A stretch of 64,000 nucleotides of DNA from Strongylocentrotus droebachiensis (taxonomy: Eukaryota > Echinodermata > Echinoidea > Camarodonta > Strongylocentrotidae), in assembly GCA_035222895.1 (NCBI GenBank), contig JAVYIG010005309.1:62001-126000 (forward strand), read 5' to 3'. Under the pieces are notes generated by a model, which saw only the letters and a list, made by a program, of their open reading frames with translations, did no database searches and had not been told where the DNA came from. Below, piece by piece: positions 34,419-46,351 of the stretch. Position 1 is the stretch's first letter; the number at the start of each line of letters is the position of its first letter. The translations under genes and the position numbers were made by a program.

Positions 34419-34570
34419 GGGCCCTGTTTCATAAGACTTAATATCAATATCAAGTGTCACATTTCTAAAACAAATTTGCTCTCAGCCAATCAAATGCCAC
34501 AATTTCAGTAGCTTATAACGGTGATTGTAACTTGTTATTGATAACAAGTTTTATGACGGAAACTGGGCCC
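34419..34570. mobile_element. Short palindromic MITE, GGGCCCTGTTTCATAAGACTT type
   Basis: 152-bp inverted repeat: left GGGCCCTGTTTCATAAGACT, right inverted GGGCCCAGTTTCCGTCATAA. The centre contains CAGCCAATCAAATGCCAC, as in 15021-15180. Confidence 0.75.
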
Positions 34571-35370
34571 TGGTATTTGGTACAGTCTGTTTTTCAATGC
34601 TTTCATCATAGAGGGGAGAGACCAGAAAAAGCTTTAAGTACTATCATTCCACAGAATGTCTTTTGACATAATATACGTGTTCAACATTCTTCCATACTGT
34701 ATCATTTGAGATTCACAAAGATTTAAATTTGCAATGTATCTTTCATTGAGAGTGAGAAGGCCGGGCATTAGCTGTGTGTATAAAAATATAAGTAAAGCCC
34801 TATTGTCTTTTGGCAGATGTGCATGTAGTAGATGTATGTTTGAAAGATACATGTATTACATGTATATTATTTGTTCAGAGCTAAATGGGGAAAAAGATAC
34901 GAGTTAACTTTTTCGCAACAATCATTCCACTTTTTTGTGGTTTGAATAAACACCGTTTGATTCAGAGCCATAAAATATATCCCAGATGCATGCATAGAAA
35001 GAGCTAAAACTAATGCACACACTGTATCCAGTTTTATTTCATGACTACATTGCGTTTCATGCCAGGAATTGTACAAAGCATAATCAAATTTTGAATCCTT
35101 AAGTTGGCAACTTGTTGAGAGGTTCAAAATCATTGCTTTTCAATGAAAAATTGACTTATTTTCCCCAACCTTTTGATAACATTCTCACCCACGTACTTGG
35201 TTTTACATTTTATTTCAACAATGTAGCAATAACAAAATAAAATATTATATTTGTTGAAGAAAAAATGGTGGTCGAGGAAAAAATTAAACACGCTTTGTAG
35301 AACAAACCTAAAGATTTGCAGTCTTGCAAATATGTTGAATGGGAAGCATTTGTACTATGTATATACTTCT

Positions 35371-35536
35371 GAGCCTTGTCGCATAAAACTTAATGGTAAT
35401 GATCGTACATTAACTTTGTCATTAATGGTAACTTCCATGGAAACCTTAATTTGATTGGCTGTTGAGTGATGTTGCCACGAAAGTTAATACTGATGGCAAA
35501 GTTACCATTAGTGGTAAGTTTTATGCAACAGTGCCC
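35371..35536. mobile_element. Short palindromic MITE, related to 15021-15180
   Basis: GCATAAAACTTAATGGTAA on the left and GCATAAAACTTACCACTAA inverted on the right, with TTTGATTGGCTGTTGAG in the centre. Confidence 0.75.
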
Positions 35537-38331
35537 AGAAGTAAATTAATAGTGTAGCTACTTTCTAATATATTTGTCCAGGATCTTTCATCATTGGGAG
35601 GATGGGGAATTTTACACCCAAACCTATTCAAATATTTCTTTAGGCATGTAAGTAATTTTTATAAGCAATTCAATAATGTTTCATTTAAAAAAAAACTCAT
35701 GTCTGCAAATTCGATATTTGAAGACTCTTTCCTTTGCTCGTAATAAAATTATAATTAGATTACATTGTATTACCTGTTGGCCAGTTTTGGCCCATGCTTC
35801 ATCATTCATAACGATCTAGTCCCATAAAGACGACGAGTCATGATTTAGAATGAAATAGATCTTTAAGTGAAATTACATTGGAATTTTCAATCTTTAAGAA
35901 CCTCTATGCAGACCTTACAAGGTTTATATAACAAATTTATAACTACGAGGGAGGGATGGGGGTGGGTCAGTCGGAGGAGTCTTTCTTTTGTGTGGTAGTA
36001 TAATGTATCGTCTTTTCTTTTTAGTTGTTGAAAGAAATCCCCAAATTCTAAATAATTGATACAGAATGATGTAAGGAAACCAATGTGTGCTTTATTTACT
36101 GGTATGTTCTTCAATAAGTATTTTTCAGACCTTTGTCATATCAAAAAAGGATGAAAGACAGAGGATCATTTGTTTTCTTTGTTGCTAGGTCGGGAAGAGG
36201 TGTAGGAAGTAAACTCGTAGAAATGCTGTTGGTGTTTAGGTATCATTTTGCCCAAACCATTTTATACCAGTTTTGCTTAAAGGGATTGGGTAACTTTGCC
36301 TCAGATTCTTAAATAAAATCCTGGATTTAGCTCATGCTGCAATGATAATTATAAACCTTTAGGTCAGTCAGGAACCCCATGACTTTTACAAGCCTGTCTG
36401 ATTATCAAAATATTTATGATTGGAAATCAAAATCAAATTTTGCGTTTTCCTTACGGTTTTCAAAACACTACAGCCTATTGTGGAAAACGAGTACGGTTTG
36501 GTACAACCGGTCACTCACAGATTTTTACTTTTTTGAGACACTTCTTGATCATTTTGAAGCGCAATTTTTTTAGGGCTTCAGTATTACCGGTACACCATAT
36601 CAGAGACACTGATAACACGAAGGGCCGTGCATCTCAGATTTAACATTGTTTAAAGATGCCTTTAAAATCATAAGTAGAACCTTTAAGCTTGGATGCGAAT
36701 TAGGAACAAGTGGCTGAAGAATGAACTTTCAACTGTAGGATCTCTTATGAATGCCACTTTGATTTTCTCACCAGAAACTACATCATTTTCCAAATTATAA
36801 TGGTTAATTGATACTGCACTAATATGGCATTTTGTGCAATTTAGAGAAGTGAAAGATGTAATGGTGTGAGAGACAAAAAGTCAGTATTTTTTCATTCATT
36901 TTACACATGCATACATCAAAGTGCTCTTCAATATGTTCTTTTGTTTTTGACATAATTACACTGTACTTTTTATAAGCTTTTCTACTTGTGTTTTACAGAT
37001 TGTTTATGTTTCTTTTGATATACATTTTGATTGTGTTGTAAAGATCCATTCAGTTCTTTCTTGTATTTAATGTTAAAAATATTAGTTTATTGGTACATTA
37101 TAATTGTTATTATATTTGAGGGAAATATGATGATTGAAAAATTAAAATATGCTTGTATGCAGTGAAAATAGGAGAATTCGTATTTGGGGGACTGTATTAG
37201 AACACCATTTCTTTTTGTTTAAAGCAGAAAGCAATGCGTCTATAAAGACAAAAATGGAAACCAATGTTAAGTCACTGACACACCATATGACAGTGAATAA
37301 TGGTAACATTTATTGTATTTTTATATCAATCTAGACACAGTTCAGTTATTCAAGTTTTCTTGGAAATAAAATTAATATGAAGAAAACAAAACCCTCTCCC
37401 ATTAGTAATCATGCACTTTTTACATATACATGTATATCTACTTTATATGAAGCAATACACATGTATGAATAAACAAATTGAGAATATTTTCATAGTTTTT
37501 AGAAAGGAGAATGCCATGAGCACACAGTTTTGTATATAAACTTTACTTCTTTCTGACCTGATGAAATGGTGAATTCAAGTTTTAGAAAATTCTTTCATGA
37601 AGCATCTTTCAATTTTGGGCTGTAAAATCAGGGACTGAATCGTACTGTATGAAATTGCAATTCAATCGTATACTGTTGGAACACTTCTTGAATACACTAG
37701 ATGCTATTAAATTGCTTTGGTACTTTGCAAACTTTTTAGTTGATTTAGGGATGATTGTTGGTGTAGGAAAAAAATTACTAGTTATTCAATAAAATGTTGA
37801 TGTAATCCACATAATATACTCTGGTATGTATCCATTAGATTCAATTTACTTGCCCATATAGGTACAGGTATAATTGTTCTCAAATTCGAAGATATTGTGT
37901 TACATATATAAAGATAATAAGTCTAGAGTGTCAAATAAGATACTCTAATTTTAAAGGCTTAAAACATAATATATAGACAAAATATAAGTATGACTTGTAA
38001 TCATGTACATGTGTAAACAAAATGTAATATCTTTACATAGAATTTCTAGGTACATTGTTAATGTTGGTTACATGTAAATAAATCTTTTGTTAGTTTGTAT
38101 TGTTTCTGTCAATGAATTATTTATGAACATATGGATATACGAAAAGTAATGTGTTTTCAATTGAATTTTGAAACGAGAAAACAATAAAATAACTTGGTTG
38201 TGCAACTTAGTCGACCTCTTCTCTGGCATCGTAATTTTTGTTTTCGTTGCATATATTTGAAGTGGATACCGTAGCCTCATTTACTACTATGATAATATGC
38301 CTTTCTTGTATAGCGCATATCACATTACGAT

Positions 38332-38610
38332 ATTATAATAATAATAATAATATTGGATATTTATATAGCGCAGTATCCACCCTGCAAGGTGCTCAAAGCG
38401 CTCTAATATTACCCCGGCTCTGCTAGGCTACGTGCTCATGTAGCATTCATGGAATTCCTTCCTACCGGTCCCCATTTACTTCACCTGGGTGGAGTGTGGC
38501 AAATCTAGATCAATGTCTTGCCAAAGGACATTAGTGCCGCGACTGGATTCGAACCGTGGACCTTGTGATCGACAGTCCGGCGACGTATCCACTCGTCTAA
38601 GACACCTCTA
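38332..38610 (-). mobile_element. tRNA-derived SINE, full-length-like copy
   Basis: On the minus strand a tRNA-like head carries an A-box-like TTAGACGAGTGG (about 38589-38600) and a consensus B box GGTTCGAATCC (38545-38555), followed by a body with CCACACTCCACCCAGGTG and CTCTGC..GGGGTAATATT, a GCGCTATATAAATA segment and an (ATT)n tail. Pol III promoter boxes plus an unrelated body and simple-repeat tail define a SINE and not a tRNA gene. Confidence 0.85.
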
Positions 38611-38639
38611 TGCGCTTCCAAAGGACTTGACATATTATT

Positions 38640-38842
38640 ACTCTGGCTTTAGCTCTGGCAACCTTAGCGCTCAGTGCATTCAAGGAATAAATCCTACCAG
38701 GTACCCACTTACTACACCTGGGTGGAGTGTGGCAAATGTAGATTGATGTCTTGCAAAAGAACATTAGTGCTACGGCAGGGATTCGAACCACATACCTTAT
38801 GGTGCACAGTCTGGAGACTTACCCACTAGACCACAACACCTC
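38640..38842 (-). mobile_element. tRNA-derived SINE, 3'-truncated copy
   Basis: Directly upstream of the previous copy in the same orientation. A box TGGTCTAGTGGG (38822-38833) and B box GGTTCGAATCC (38779-38789) are both good matches to the Pol III consensus. The body ends near GAGCGCTAAGG without an (ATT)n tail. Confidence 0.85.
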
Positions 38843-39511
38843 TACAAGTTGTTCTGCACTCGAGCATCAGTGCAGGCAAACTCCTTTCCACACTGTCTGA
38901 AGAATTCACCATTGACAATAACAATGTATTTTTGCAAAATATCACTTTTGACTTGGCTCCATATTCAGGACTACGGTACTGCACAGTCCACAAACACATA
39001 ATCATTATAACTAGGGCATTATTGTGAAGGGGAATTAACAGGCTATTCACCGATACCAACGTCAAGTATAATGATATAGTAACAAGAGAGATATCAACGC
39101 TAAGACTAATTGTGGAACTTGTCTTGAGGGTTTAACATGTATAGTCCTTGGAGTATATTCACAATCTACCAAAGATTTTGTTGAATTGTTGAAACCAAAA
39201 CAAGCCCTTCCTATCAGAACCATCCACAATTCTATCCTGCAGTGCATGTACAGTTAATAGCAACTAAATTATTCATACCCTCACAAAGTTTTGTAAAATT
39301 GATTTGTCCCGATTTGTTTCTTGAGAATGTGACATATTAAAGCTTACATCTAAAAGTATTCAAGTATTAAAGGCCCTAATTCAATCAGCCCACCTTTCAT
39401 GCTAAGGGAAAACAAATACTTCAAATGTAAAGGAGGTATGAATAATTTAGTTAAATGTGTATATTATGCATATAATGGGATAAAATGTATCTCTAAAGCT
39501 TTATTTTTTCA

Positions 39512-39850
39512 ATGTTAGCGGTCATCCCTTTTCCTTTTCATATATCTCTCTCTTTCCCCCTGTCTTCCTTCCTCGGCTATCATTACTCCCCTTCTCTTGT
39601 TCAGTGTTGGATCTACTACCTTTCTCCTTTCTCTCTCCAGTTATTTTTTCCAGCTCTCCCTTTTCTCATTCTCTCCATTCCATCTTTCTCCCTTCCTCGG
39701 CTGTCATTACTCCCCTTCTCTTTTTCAGTTTGGATCTACTACCTCTCTCCTTTCTCTCTCCAGTTATTGTTTCCAGCTCTCCCTTTTTCTCATTCTCTCT
39801 CTCCCTGTCTGTCCCTCCTTTTCTTCCATTGCTTCATCTTGACATCTCTT
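39512..39850. repeat. C/T-rich tract with tandem duplication (~125 bp)
   Basis: A unit containing CCTTCCTCGGCT, TCATTACTCCCCTTCTC, GGATCTACTACC and CTCTCCAGTTATT occurs at about 39565-39680 and again at 39690-39805. Overlapping Leu/Phe/Ser ORFs are low-complexity. Confidence 0.85.
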
Positions 39851-40092
39851 GTTCTTCTTTCTGTTCATAACATGTAACTTTTCAGAGTTTTTGTAAAGTA
39901 ACAACATCGAAATACACAAATGCATAACTATTTAGTGTATCCAAAAGTTTGTTTATTACCTTGTGATGTCAACATTCGGGTAAAATATACTGAGGTGGAC
40001 TGTATACAATAATTTGTGTTTACTAGTATCTGAGAACAGGTAGAAAACCTCCGTCAATCTTCCTTAAATTTGTTAAAATTTACTTTAGGTCG

Positions 40093-41478
40093 AGTTTAAC
40101 CCCATATAGCCTGGCGGGGGGGGGGGGGGGGGGGGGTTTAGAAGCCCCCTTCCTCTACATTTTTTGCAAAATTTGTTAACACAATAGAATCTTGCGCTGA
40201 AATTTAAAGACTTTTTTCTTTCCAGTCTTGAACATCTTTTGAAATAATTTGTTTGAAAATCGGACCTACCGTTACAAAGTCACATGCCCTTTTGTCTTTG
40301 CATGTCGGCCCGAAAATCGCTCATTTTCGTAATTTGTATACAGAACATATGGAAATATAATTTTTCCAAAGGAGAGATAAAACATTGGTTATTTGGTCTT
40401 GGTTATAGTTTAGGTGTTGTTTTGGGGGTAAAAAAAAGTCGAATTATAGTTAAAAATGTAATAAAACAAAAAAAAACAATAAAATACATATACATATAAG
40501 AAAAACAGGGAAATACATAAGAAAAACAGGGAAATACATAAGAAATTATAAAAACAAAAGATAACATAAGGAATAACCTGGCTCTTCCGAATTTTGTTGT
40601 TGTATTATTATTCTAAATAGTCTAAAGCATATACCGTGTGAGTCAAAAAAAAGTTTACACCTAGAAAGTTACTAATTATTTAAAAAATAAGCTATGAACA
40701 GTAAATTACTATACATCTTATGGAAGAGTGTTTTATCCCAAATCGTTTGGTATCATTTTTGTGTGGTATATGTTCACGCTTGGATTGACAGGAGACAAAT
40801 ATTGTTTGCGCGACTGCAAAAATCGACTTGCACCAAACTTATGCCTACAGTATGTATTATGTTGGGATTAGCGGAATGAGAGAATGAATTGAAGTATAAA
40901 ATGATATGCATTGCATATGCTTTTTGCAGAAGCAAAGTCACACACACACACACACACGTTGGTTGATATTTGATATTTTAAATGTGTGGCATGATTAAAT
41001 TTGTTAGGGATGTTATTTGGATCTGAAATAATACCCAAATCTCAATTGTTTTATTCAAACATATGCAACTTTGGTGCAAGTCAATTTTTTCACTCTCGCA
41101 AACAATGCCTCCTGTTCATCCAAGCGTGAACACAAACCACACAAAATGATTCTGGATAAAACACTCTTTCATAAGATGTATACTAATTTACTGTTCATAG
41201 ATGATTTTTAGAATAATTAGCAATTTTCTAAGTGTAAACTTTTTTTGGACTCACACTGTATGTAGTGAACACAAATGTTTAAATATGAAGAACATATGAT
41301 TTTATGGGTAAAAATGTGAATTTTATGACCTTAATTGCATAAATTACCATATAAATATGAAAATGAGTGTCTTTTTCAAAATATTGAAATTACCATAGTA
41401 TTTTATACACTTCACTTGTATGCAAATTGTCGCGGCGATCGGTCGTTTCAAAATAGCCCAGGCTTTATAGGGTTAAAC
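40093..41478. mobile_element. Possible larger element with GTTTAACCC...AGCCTGG ends
   Basis: GTTTAACCCCATATAGCCTGG at the left matches inverted GTTTAACCCTATAAAGCCTGG at the right. A G-run of about 22 lies at 40115-40137 next to the left end. The mariner-like MITE 40634-41258 is nested inside. The outer element is tentative. Confidence 0.4.
40634..41258. mobile_element. Mariner/Tc1-like MITE with ~210-bp inverted arms
   Basis: Ends C(C/A)GTGTGAGTC(A/C)AAAAAAAG, then TTTACAC, flanked by TA at 40632-40633 and 41259-41260. The arms match over about 210 bp (AACAGTAAATTA.TATACATC, AGAGTGTTTTATCC, GTTCACGCTTGGAT). The spacer of about 200 bp has a (CA)n run at 40937-40957. No transposase. Confidence 0.8.
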
Positions 41479-41759
41479 CCAGCATCTAGTTTACGGTTAG
41501 TTAGTAGAATATGGATCATACAGTTGTAGGCTGCTATTACCATAGTGTTGCAAAGATATTTCAGAGAAAATTGTATTTACCATACTGCGGATACATATGC
41601 TTGAATTCTTGAGTAGTTTAGACCCCCAAAAAGAAATTGAAAGCAACCACCCTCAAAAAAACCACTAATTCACATTTTTTGAGAAAAGAAATTAAAACAG
41701 CCACCACCGAACAGGCATATACTCATCATCTAAAAACATTTTGTACGCAGAGATGCCAA

Positions 41760-43335
41760 CCAGTACGATTAAATCGCATTTAGTACAATAATAAGAGTGA
41801 AATATGATAATACAATTTTTTTTTTGATTTTTTTTTTTTTTTGATTTTTTTTCTTCTCCCTCCACCGCACTCTCCTATAAAACAGAAAGTTAAATGTTTC
41901 CTGTAGGTTAGCGTGACGTCTACCTAAAACAAGTAAAATAACATATAACAGCTCACTGCGAATTTCATTACTTACGATGTATATGTACATGTAACATAGG
42001 CCTATTTAATCCCCACAACCAAAATAAGAATTGTACATTGTTCATGTAAAATGACAAAACAAAATCCAAAAAAAGGAATGCAAGTACAAAAATATAGATT
42101 GTCTTTTATAAAGCAGAATGCAATTCCAAATCTTAAAAATATATGCTCATTTTCGTATGATTTCTCATACTACAATTGAATAAAAAGAATGTTAAAGTGT
42201 AATGTGTATTAAAGCATTAACTCAATAATGGAGGGGGTCGATAATGCACCCCCTCTCTACATGTTTTGCAATAATCTTTAAGCGCAAAAAATATCTTGTG
42301 CTAAAATCGCATTTAGTACAATAAGAGTGAAATACAATAATAATTTTTTTTTAAAATTTTTAATTAAAAAAAAAAAACCAATAGAAACCCATAAAAAACA
42401 CAGAATCGCATAGAAAAATGTACAAGTAACCTCCCGCAACCCCCAACAAAACTTTGCATTACAATTTTCTCATTAAATCTTAATGAAAGAGCAAACATTT
42501 GACTTGACCGTTCTTACCAGTGAAACATTTTTTTGAATTTTCACTGGCCCAGGGCCATGTGGTAGTGTCGAGTTTTCATGAAAATCTGATTTTTCTTCCC
42601 AAAATTTGATATTTAGGATATTCAGTCTGTTTTTTTGTGTGGCATCTCTGGATATGTGATATATAAACGTGACGGTTTCTTTTTTGATCAAAGATCAGTG
42701 CTGGGGTTCAAAACTGTTGGGTACAAAGCTGTAAATGGAACCATGAAATGCCATCATTGCCAATATTTAATAAAGTATCTTTGAGACACTTTAAAAACTT
42801 GATTCCTGGCTAAAAAGGGGTGATTTTGTTACTCTTTCTTTTTTAAGTTTCATCAAACAGAAATTTACCATTTCCTCCACCGCAATCTCCTATAAAGTTA
42901 AATGTTTCCTGCTTGCAGGGTAGCATGACGTCTAGCTAAAAAAAAGTAAAATGACATATAACAGCTCACTGCAAATTTCATTACTTACAATGTACATGTA
43001 ACATATTTAATCCTTAAAAATATATGCTCATTTTCGTATGCATTCTCATACTACAATTGAACAAAAAGAATCTAAAATTGAAATGTGTTGGCATTAAAGC
43101 GTTGACCTTTAAGATCATGTAATTATTAGACCTGCAAAAAAAAGAAAAAAAAAAGAATAAAAAATACCAAAAAGTAAATTAAAATAAAAGTTATAATAAT
43201 GGTAACGTTCACGTGCAACATCAAATTTGTTGGCATTAAAGTGTGACCTTTAAGATGTAATTATTAGACCTGCAGAAGAAAGGAAAAAAAATCTGAAATT
43301 CCAAACAGTAACTTAAAAAAAAGTTATAGTAATTG
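41760..43335. repeat. Diverged local duplication (two ~350-bp copies plus ~140-bp sub-repeat)
   Basis: About 41855-42225 matches 42872-43115 in the same orientation (CTCCACCGCA.TCTCCTATAAA, ATATAACAGCTCACTGC, ATATATGCTCATTTTCGTATG). ATCGCATTTAGTACAATAA recurs at about 41772 and 42307. GACCTTTAAGAT..TGTAATTATTAGACC recurs at about 43107 and 43247. No gene. Confidence 0.75.
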
Positions 43336-43663
43336 TAACTTTCACTTTTAAGCCTCATTCATATATGATGCAGTGAACTGGTGCACTTAAAAAAAATGTA
43401 TATATTAGTGAAAAATGCTTCAAATTTCTCTTATCTCTCTTAAAATAGAGCTCAGTGAATAGTGCATAGTAAAGGACCATTGTTTTGGGCAATTAACATT
43501 CATTTACATGTAGTTTTAAAAAACTGCTGCTGTTAATACAGATTCATATCAAAAGAAAAAAATTATCAAACACTTTTGAAAGATTTTGGAAAGGAAGACA
43601 GTATTTCAGGGAGCGGTACAGTGGTGAGCCTTCCACACTGGGTCTCTTGATAATATGTCTAGT

Positions 43664-43708
43664 CTAGTAGTTGAATTCTCGGAACAGCCGCTGCTTCATG
43701 TCGTCCAT
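43664..43708 (-). CDS. EGF-domain single-pass membrane protein, last exon
   Basis: Reverse strand: acceptor TTTTTTTGCTAG just before 43708, then 14 codons MDDMKQRLFREFNY and TAG (43666-43664). Phase 0 agrees with the donor of the exon at 44993-45064. Short, so its support is mainly the consensus acceptor, the matching phase and the stop. It encodes the extreme C-terminus of the cytoplasmic tail. Confidence 0.65.
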   Translation of the reverse strand: MDDMKQRLFREFNY

Positions 43709-44017
43709 CTAGCAAAAAAAGAGGGACAAAATAAATCAACTTTTGCACAATAATTTTTTATGAAAGGATCAAGATACAAAACAAACTCTGTAGAACGAAG
43801 ATTTCATAGATCCTATGCCTACATACATGTATTATATTAGCGTTTTTTTATTTTTTTATCTTGCTAAGTTTTATTGGTCAGAAAACACAATGATTTACAA
43901 AATTCGCGTTACATCGTTTTGCAGAAAAATAATGAGTAATCATATTGTTTCACATTTACAATCTTGTGATTTCACATTTCAGTGTAACATTAAAAAACAT
44001 AGCATGATACTTCTGTA

Positions 44018-44150
44018 TACCCCGGCCGCACAGACGATACGACCATCAGACCAACACTAAATGGAAAGAGAGAGGCCAAGAAGTAAAGAACATTTATAGC
44101 TCCTCCCTCCCTCGCCACCGTAGTCGGCCTGGCCGCACCGCCGGGGCATA
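44018..44150. mobile_element. Small MITE with CCCCGGC-type ends
   Basis: TACCCCGGCCGCACAGACGA at the left and TGCCCCGGCGGTGCGGCC inverted at the right, about 133 bp, more GC-rich than its surroundings. Confidence 0.45.
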
Positions 44151-44221
44151 ACGCATGATATAATCTGACCTTTTCTATTACATAATAGAACATAGTACAT
44201 CAAATACCGCACATGTCTTAA

Positions 44222-44728
44222 AGGTAATACAAAGTGTTGGTATGGGGTCATGAATTTGGTTCAAATGAACATATTGGATGCATATTCGATCCTGCAATAT
44301 TCAGTCATCGTTGTCGCGGTTGAAATCGAGTCTTAAGTTATGAAATTGTACATAATTAACTCTTTACCGGTTTGTTGTATAGCTCCCTCTCAAGGTCAAG
44401 ATATTAATTAAGCTAAAAAACAATGTTTCTTGACTAAAATCGACCAATTAGCTATTCCCGTTTGGAAATTATATATCACAACTACATATTCTGAGATTTT
44501 TATGGTGGCAGCTACCATTGAACGGTCGTAGGCGCCATTTCAAATTTATCAAAATTTACCGGGAGCACCGGTAAATTTTTATATTCAATTTTTCTCGAAA
44601 GCACAAGTGTTTTAGGGGCTGAATTTCTAGTGCTTATAATACATCCACAGGGGCATCCAAATATATCAAAATTGTAAAAAATCACTATCCACCCAATTCT
44701 CAAACTTTCCCAAAACTTTGTATTACCT
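44222..44728. mobile_element. piggyBac-like MITE, copy 2 (TTAA-flanked)
   Basis: 507 bp, homologous along its full length to 6179-6680. Ends AGGTAATACAAAG, flanked by TTAA at 44218-44221 and 44729-44732. Two full-length copies with matching TTAA flanks confirm the element boundaries. Confidence 0.8.
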
Positions 44729-44992
44729 TTAAATGAATGTAAATCTTTATTTTTGCGGCTGACTAATGTGAAATTCACCTTGATTTTAAAACTATTGATA
44801 ATATGGCGAGATATATAAGAAAATTTCAATATTTTAAGGGCAAACCTCAATGATATACTCATTGCTCAGTCACCTCAGAAGTTTGTGAGCTCTGTAAGCG
44901 CGGCATTCAGTGTCTTTGCATGGTGCATAGCTTATGGGCCTGCACAGGTTTATAACCCTTGGGCCATTTAAAAGTAAAGGCTTAAGACCTAC

Positions 44993-45064
44993 CCTCTCAG
45001 GCATAGAGTCCCGCTGGTAGTGACGTCCCTCATGATCTCGATGTCGACCTCCTTGAAGACGCTC
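44993..45064 (-). CDS. EGF-domain single-pass membrane protein, tail exon
   Basis: Reverse strand: acceptor CGATACTCAG before 45064, donor GAGAGG|GTAGGT after 44993; 72 bp, phase 0 at both ends. It encodes ERLQGGRHRDHEGRHYQRDS followed by M-P-E-R: very basic and His/Arg-rich, part of the cytoplasmic tail. A MITE starts 33 bases upstream of the acceptor, so the branch point probably lies in or next to transposon sequence. Confidence 0.75.
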
Positions 45065-45097
45065 CTGAGTATCGGTGAAAAACAAATATAAACAGCG

Positions 45098-45590
45098 TGT
45101 CCACACACAAAACAATTTATCGCGAAACTCTATAACGATACGTCGTATAAAGAATCATCGTATAAATTCCAGGATGTCCACACACAAGAAACGTCGTCAC
45201 TAAAGAATCATCGTATAAAATGCCCCCTGTCCACACACAACATTTTCCGTGATTCTTTATAGAGTTTCGCGATAGTGATAAGAGGTCTGGTCTCATTTCG
45301 CTCGAGGTCACGTTAAGCCCCGCCCAGTTAGTTACACTAGTTACACTCCCCCAGGGGGTCCCCCTGTCCACACACAACATTTTCGTGATTAGGCGTGATT
45401 CTTTATTGAGTTTCAGTTCGAAACGATGCCCAAACCTGCGTTTCGTTAGACTAGTTTCGTTATACGACGTATCGTTAGTGAGCGTCCACACCTACAATTT
45501 TGGTCGTAAAACTATCGCGAAACGGTATCACTATCGCGAAACGGTATAGCTAATCATGATTAGTCACGGAAAATGTTGTGTGTGGACAGG
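45098..45590. mobile_element. MITE with TGTCCACACACAA ends and internal repeats
   Basis: About 490 bp bounded by TGTCCACACACAA and its inverse TTGTGTGTGGACA. GTCCACACACAA, GTGATTCTTTAT, GAGTTTCGCGATA and ACGATACGTCGTATA recur several times in both orientations, so it folds extensively. Its minus-strand ORF is a by-product. Confidence 0.75.
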
Positions 45591-46078
45591 GGGAAAGATA
45601 TATCTAGTTGAGAGAGTTGTTTACTATTAAAACTTCTCACATGTTAAAAATAAGCCTACATGTATACTGCTACTTTTAGAAGGCAAACTGAAGCGAGTTG
45701 TACGTATACAGTACACCTAAAAAATAAAGATTATTGTGAATGAACAAGACTTTGCATTTTGTTTAGTTTTACTATAATGTTTTAAGTCCATTTTCCAGTG
45801 TGTAGCAGCATGTCATAACGGAGATGCTGTACAGGTGTACATCAGCTCTACCCTCATGTCTTTAATTTGCATCGCATTATCCATAACATATACATTCATA
45901 ATATCGATAGTTATAATTACTCTGTAGTCATACATTGAGGTTTGATAAATTGTTGTACATGGTTAATATTATGTTCTTGTTGGGGCATATACATGCATTT
46001 ATTGGGAAATCTTAACTCAAACAAAGAAAGTAATGACTGGTTTTAAACAAAGATTGGATTAGTTCCATTGGGTCTCAC
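45591..46078. other. Intron remainder, nothing recognised
   Basis: AT-rich sequence between the MITE and the next exon of the EGF-domain gene. Confidence 0.5.
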
Positions 46079-46351
46079 CGGAAGCACGTCCCGAGAGCGA
46101 TTCCTCCTGGAGCGTTCTCGTCGAGGTGCACGATAAGCATCCCCATACTCGTGCTGAAATTGTGGACCAATCGTGGCAGGACGAGGGATTTGGAGGGATG
46201 GCGTGGGTTCGATGGCCAATGGAAGAGGGGCTGGGGCACGGTAGTCCTCTCTCTCGTGATGGAAATAAGGACCTTCAAGCCCCTCTTCCATCTCGGTGAT
46301 GATCGGGCCAGGTCGATCCATGATGGGGGGTCGACGATAAATGTAGTCGTC
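46079..46351 (-). CDS. EGF-domain single-pass membrane protein, main cytoplasmic exon
   Basis: Reverse strand: acceptor TCCATATAG before 46351, donor CTTCCG|GTGAGA after 46079; 273 bp, 91 residues, phase 0 at both ends. It begins DDYIYRRPPIMDRPGP, continues through an acidic stretch and a Pro-rich segment (PAPLPLAIEPTPSLQIPRP), and ends in SRRNRSRDVLP. Two related blocks, FHHEREDYRAP and FQHEYGDAYRAP, suggest an internal duplication around a Tyr-Arg motif. Codon frame and composition look genuinely coding, unlike the overlapping ORFs on either strand. No known domain recognised; inferred cytoplasmic because it follows the membrane helix. Confidence 0.8.

Larger units (their letters stand above)
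34035..43663. other. Intergenic region between convergent genes
   Basis: No gene recognised. It holds MITEs, SINE copies, a C/T-rich duplication and a local duplication, listed separately. 35.6-38.3 kb is plain AT-rich sequence with many ACATGTA motifs, which are common in this window. Confidence 0.55.
43709..44992. other. Intron of the EGF-domain gene
   Basis: Contains a small CCCCGGC(C/G)G-ended palindromic element at about 44018-44150 and the second TTAA-flanked MITE; otherwise AT-rich. Confidence 0.55.

Noticed and set aside
38545-38789. Two tRNA genes (GGTTCGAATCC B boxes)
   Set aside because: The heads do not form complete tRNA cloverleaves and are followed by an unrelated body; the two copies share it, which marks them as SINEs.
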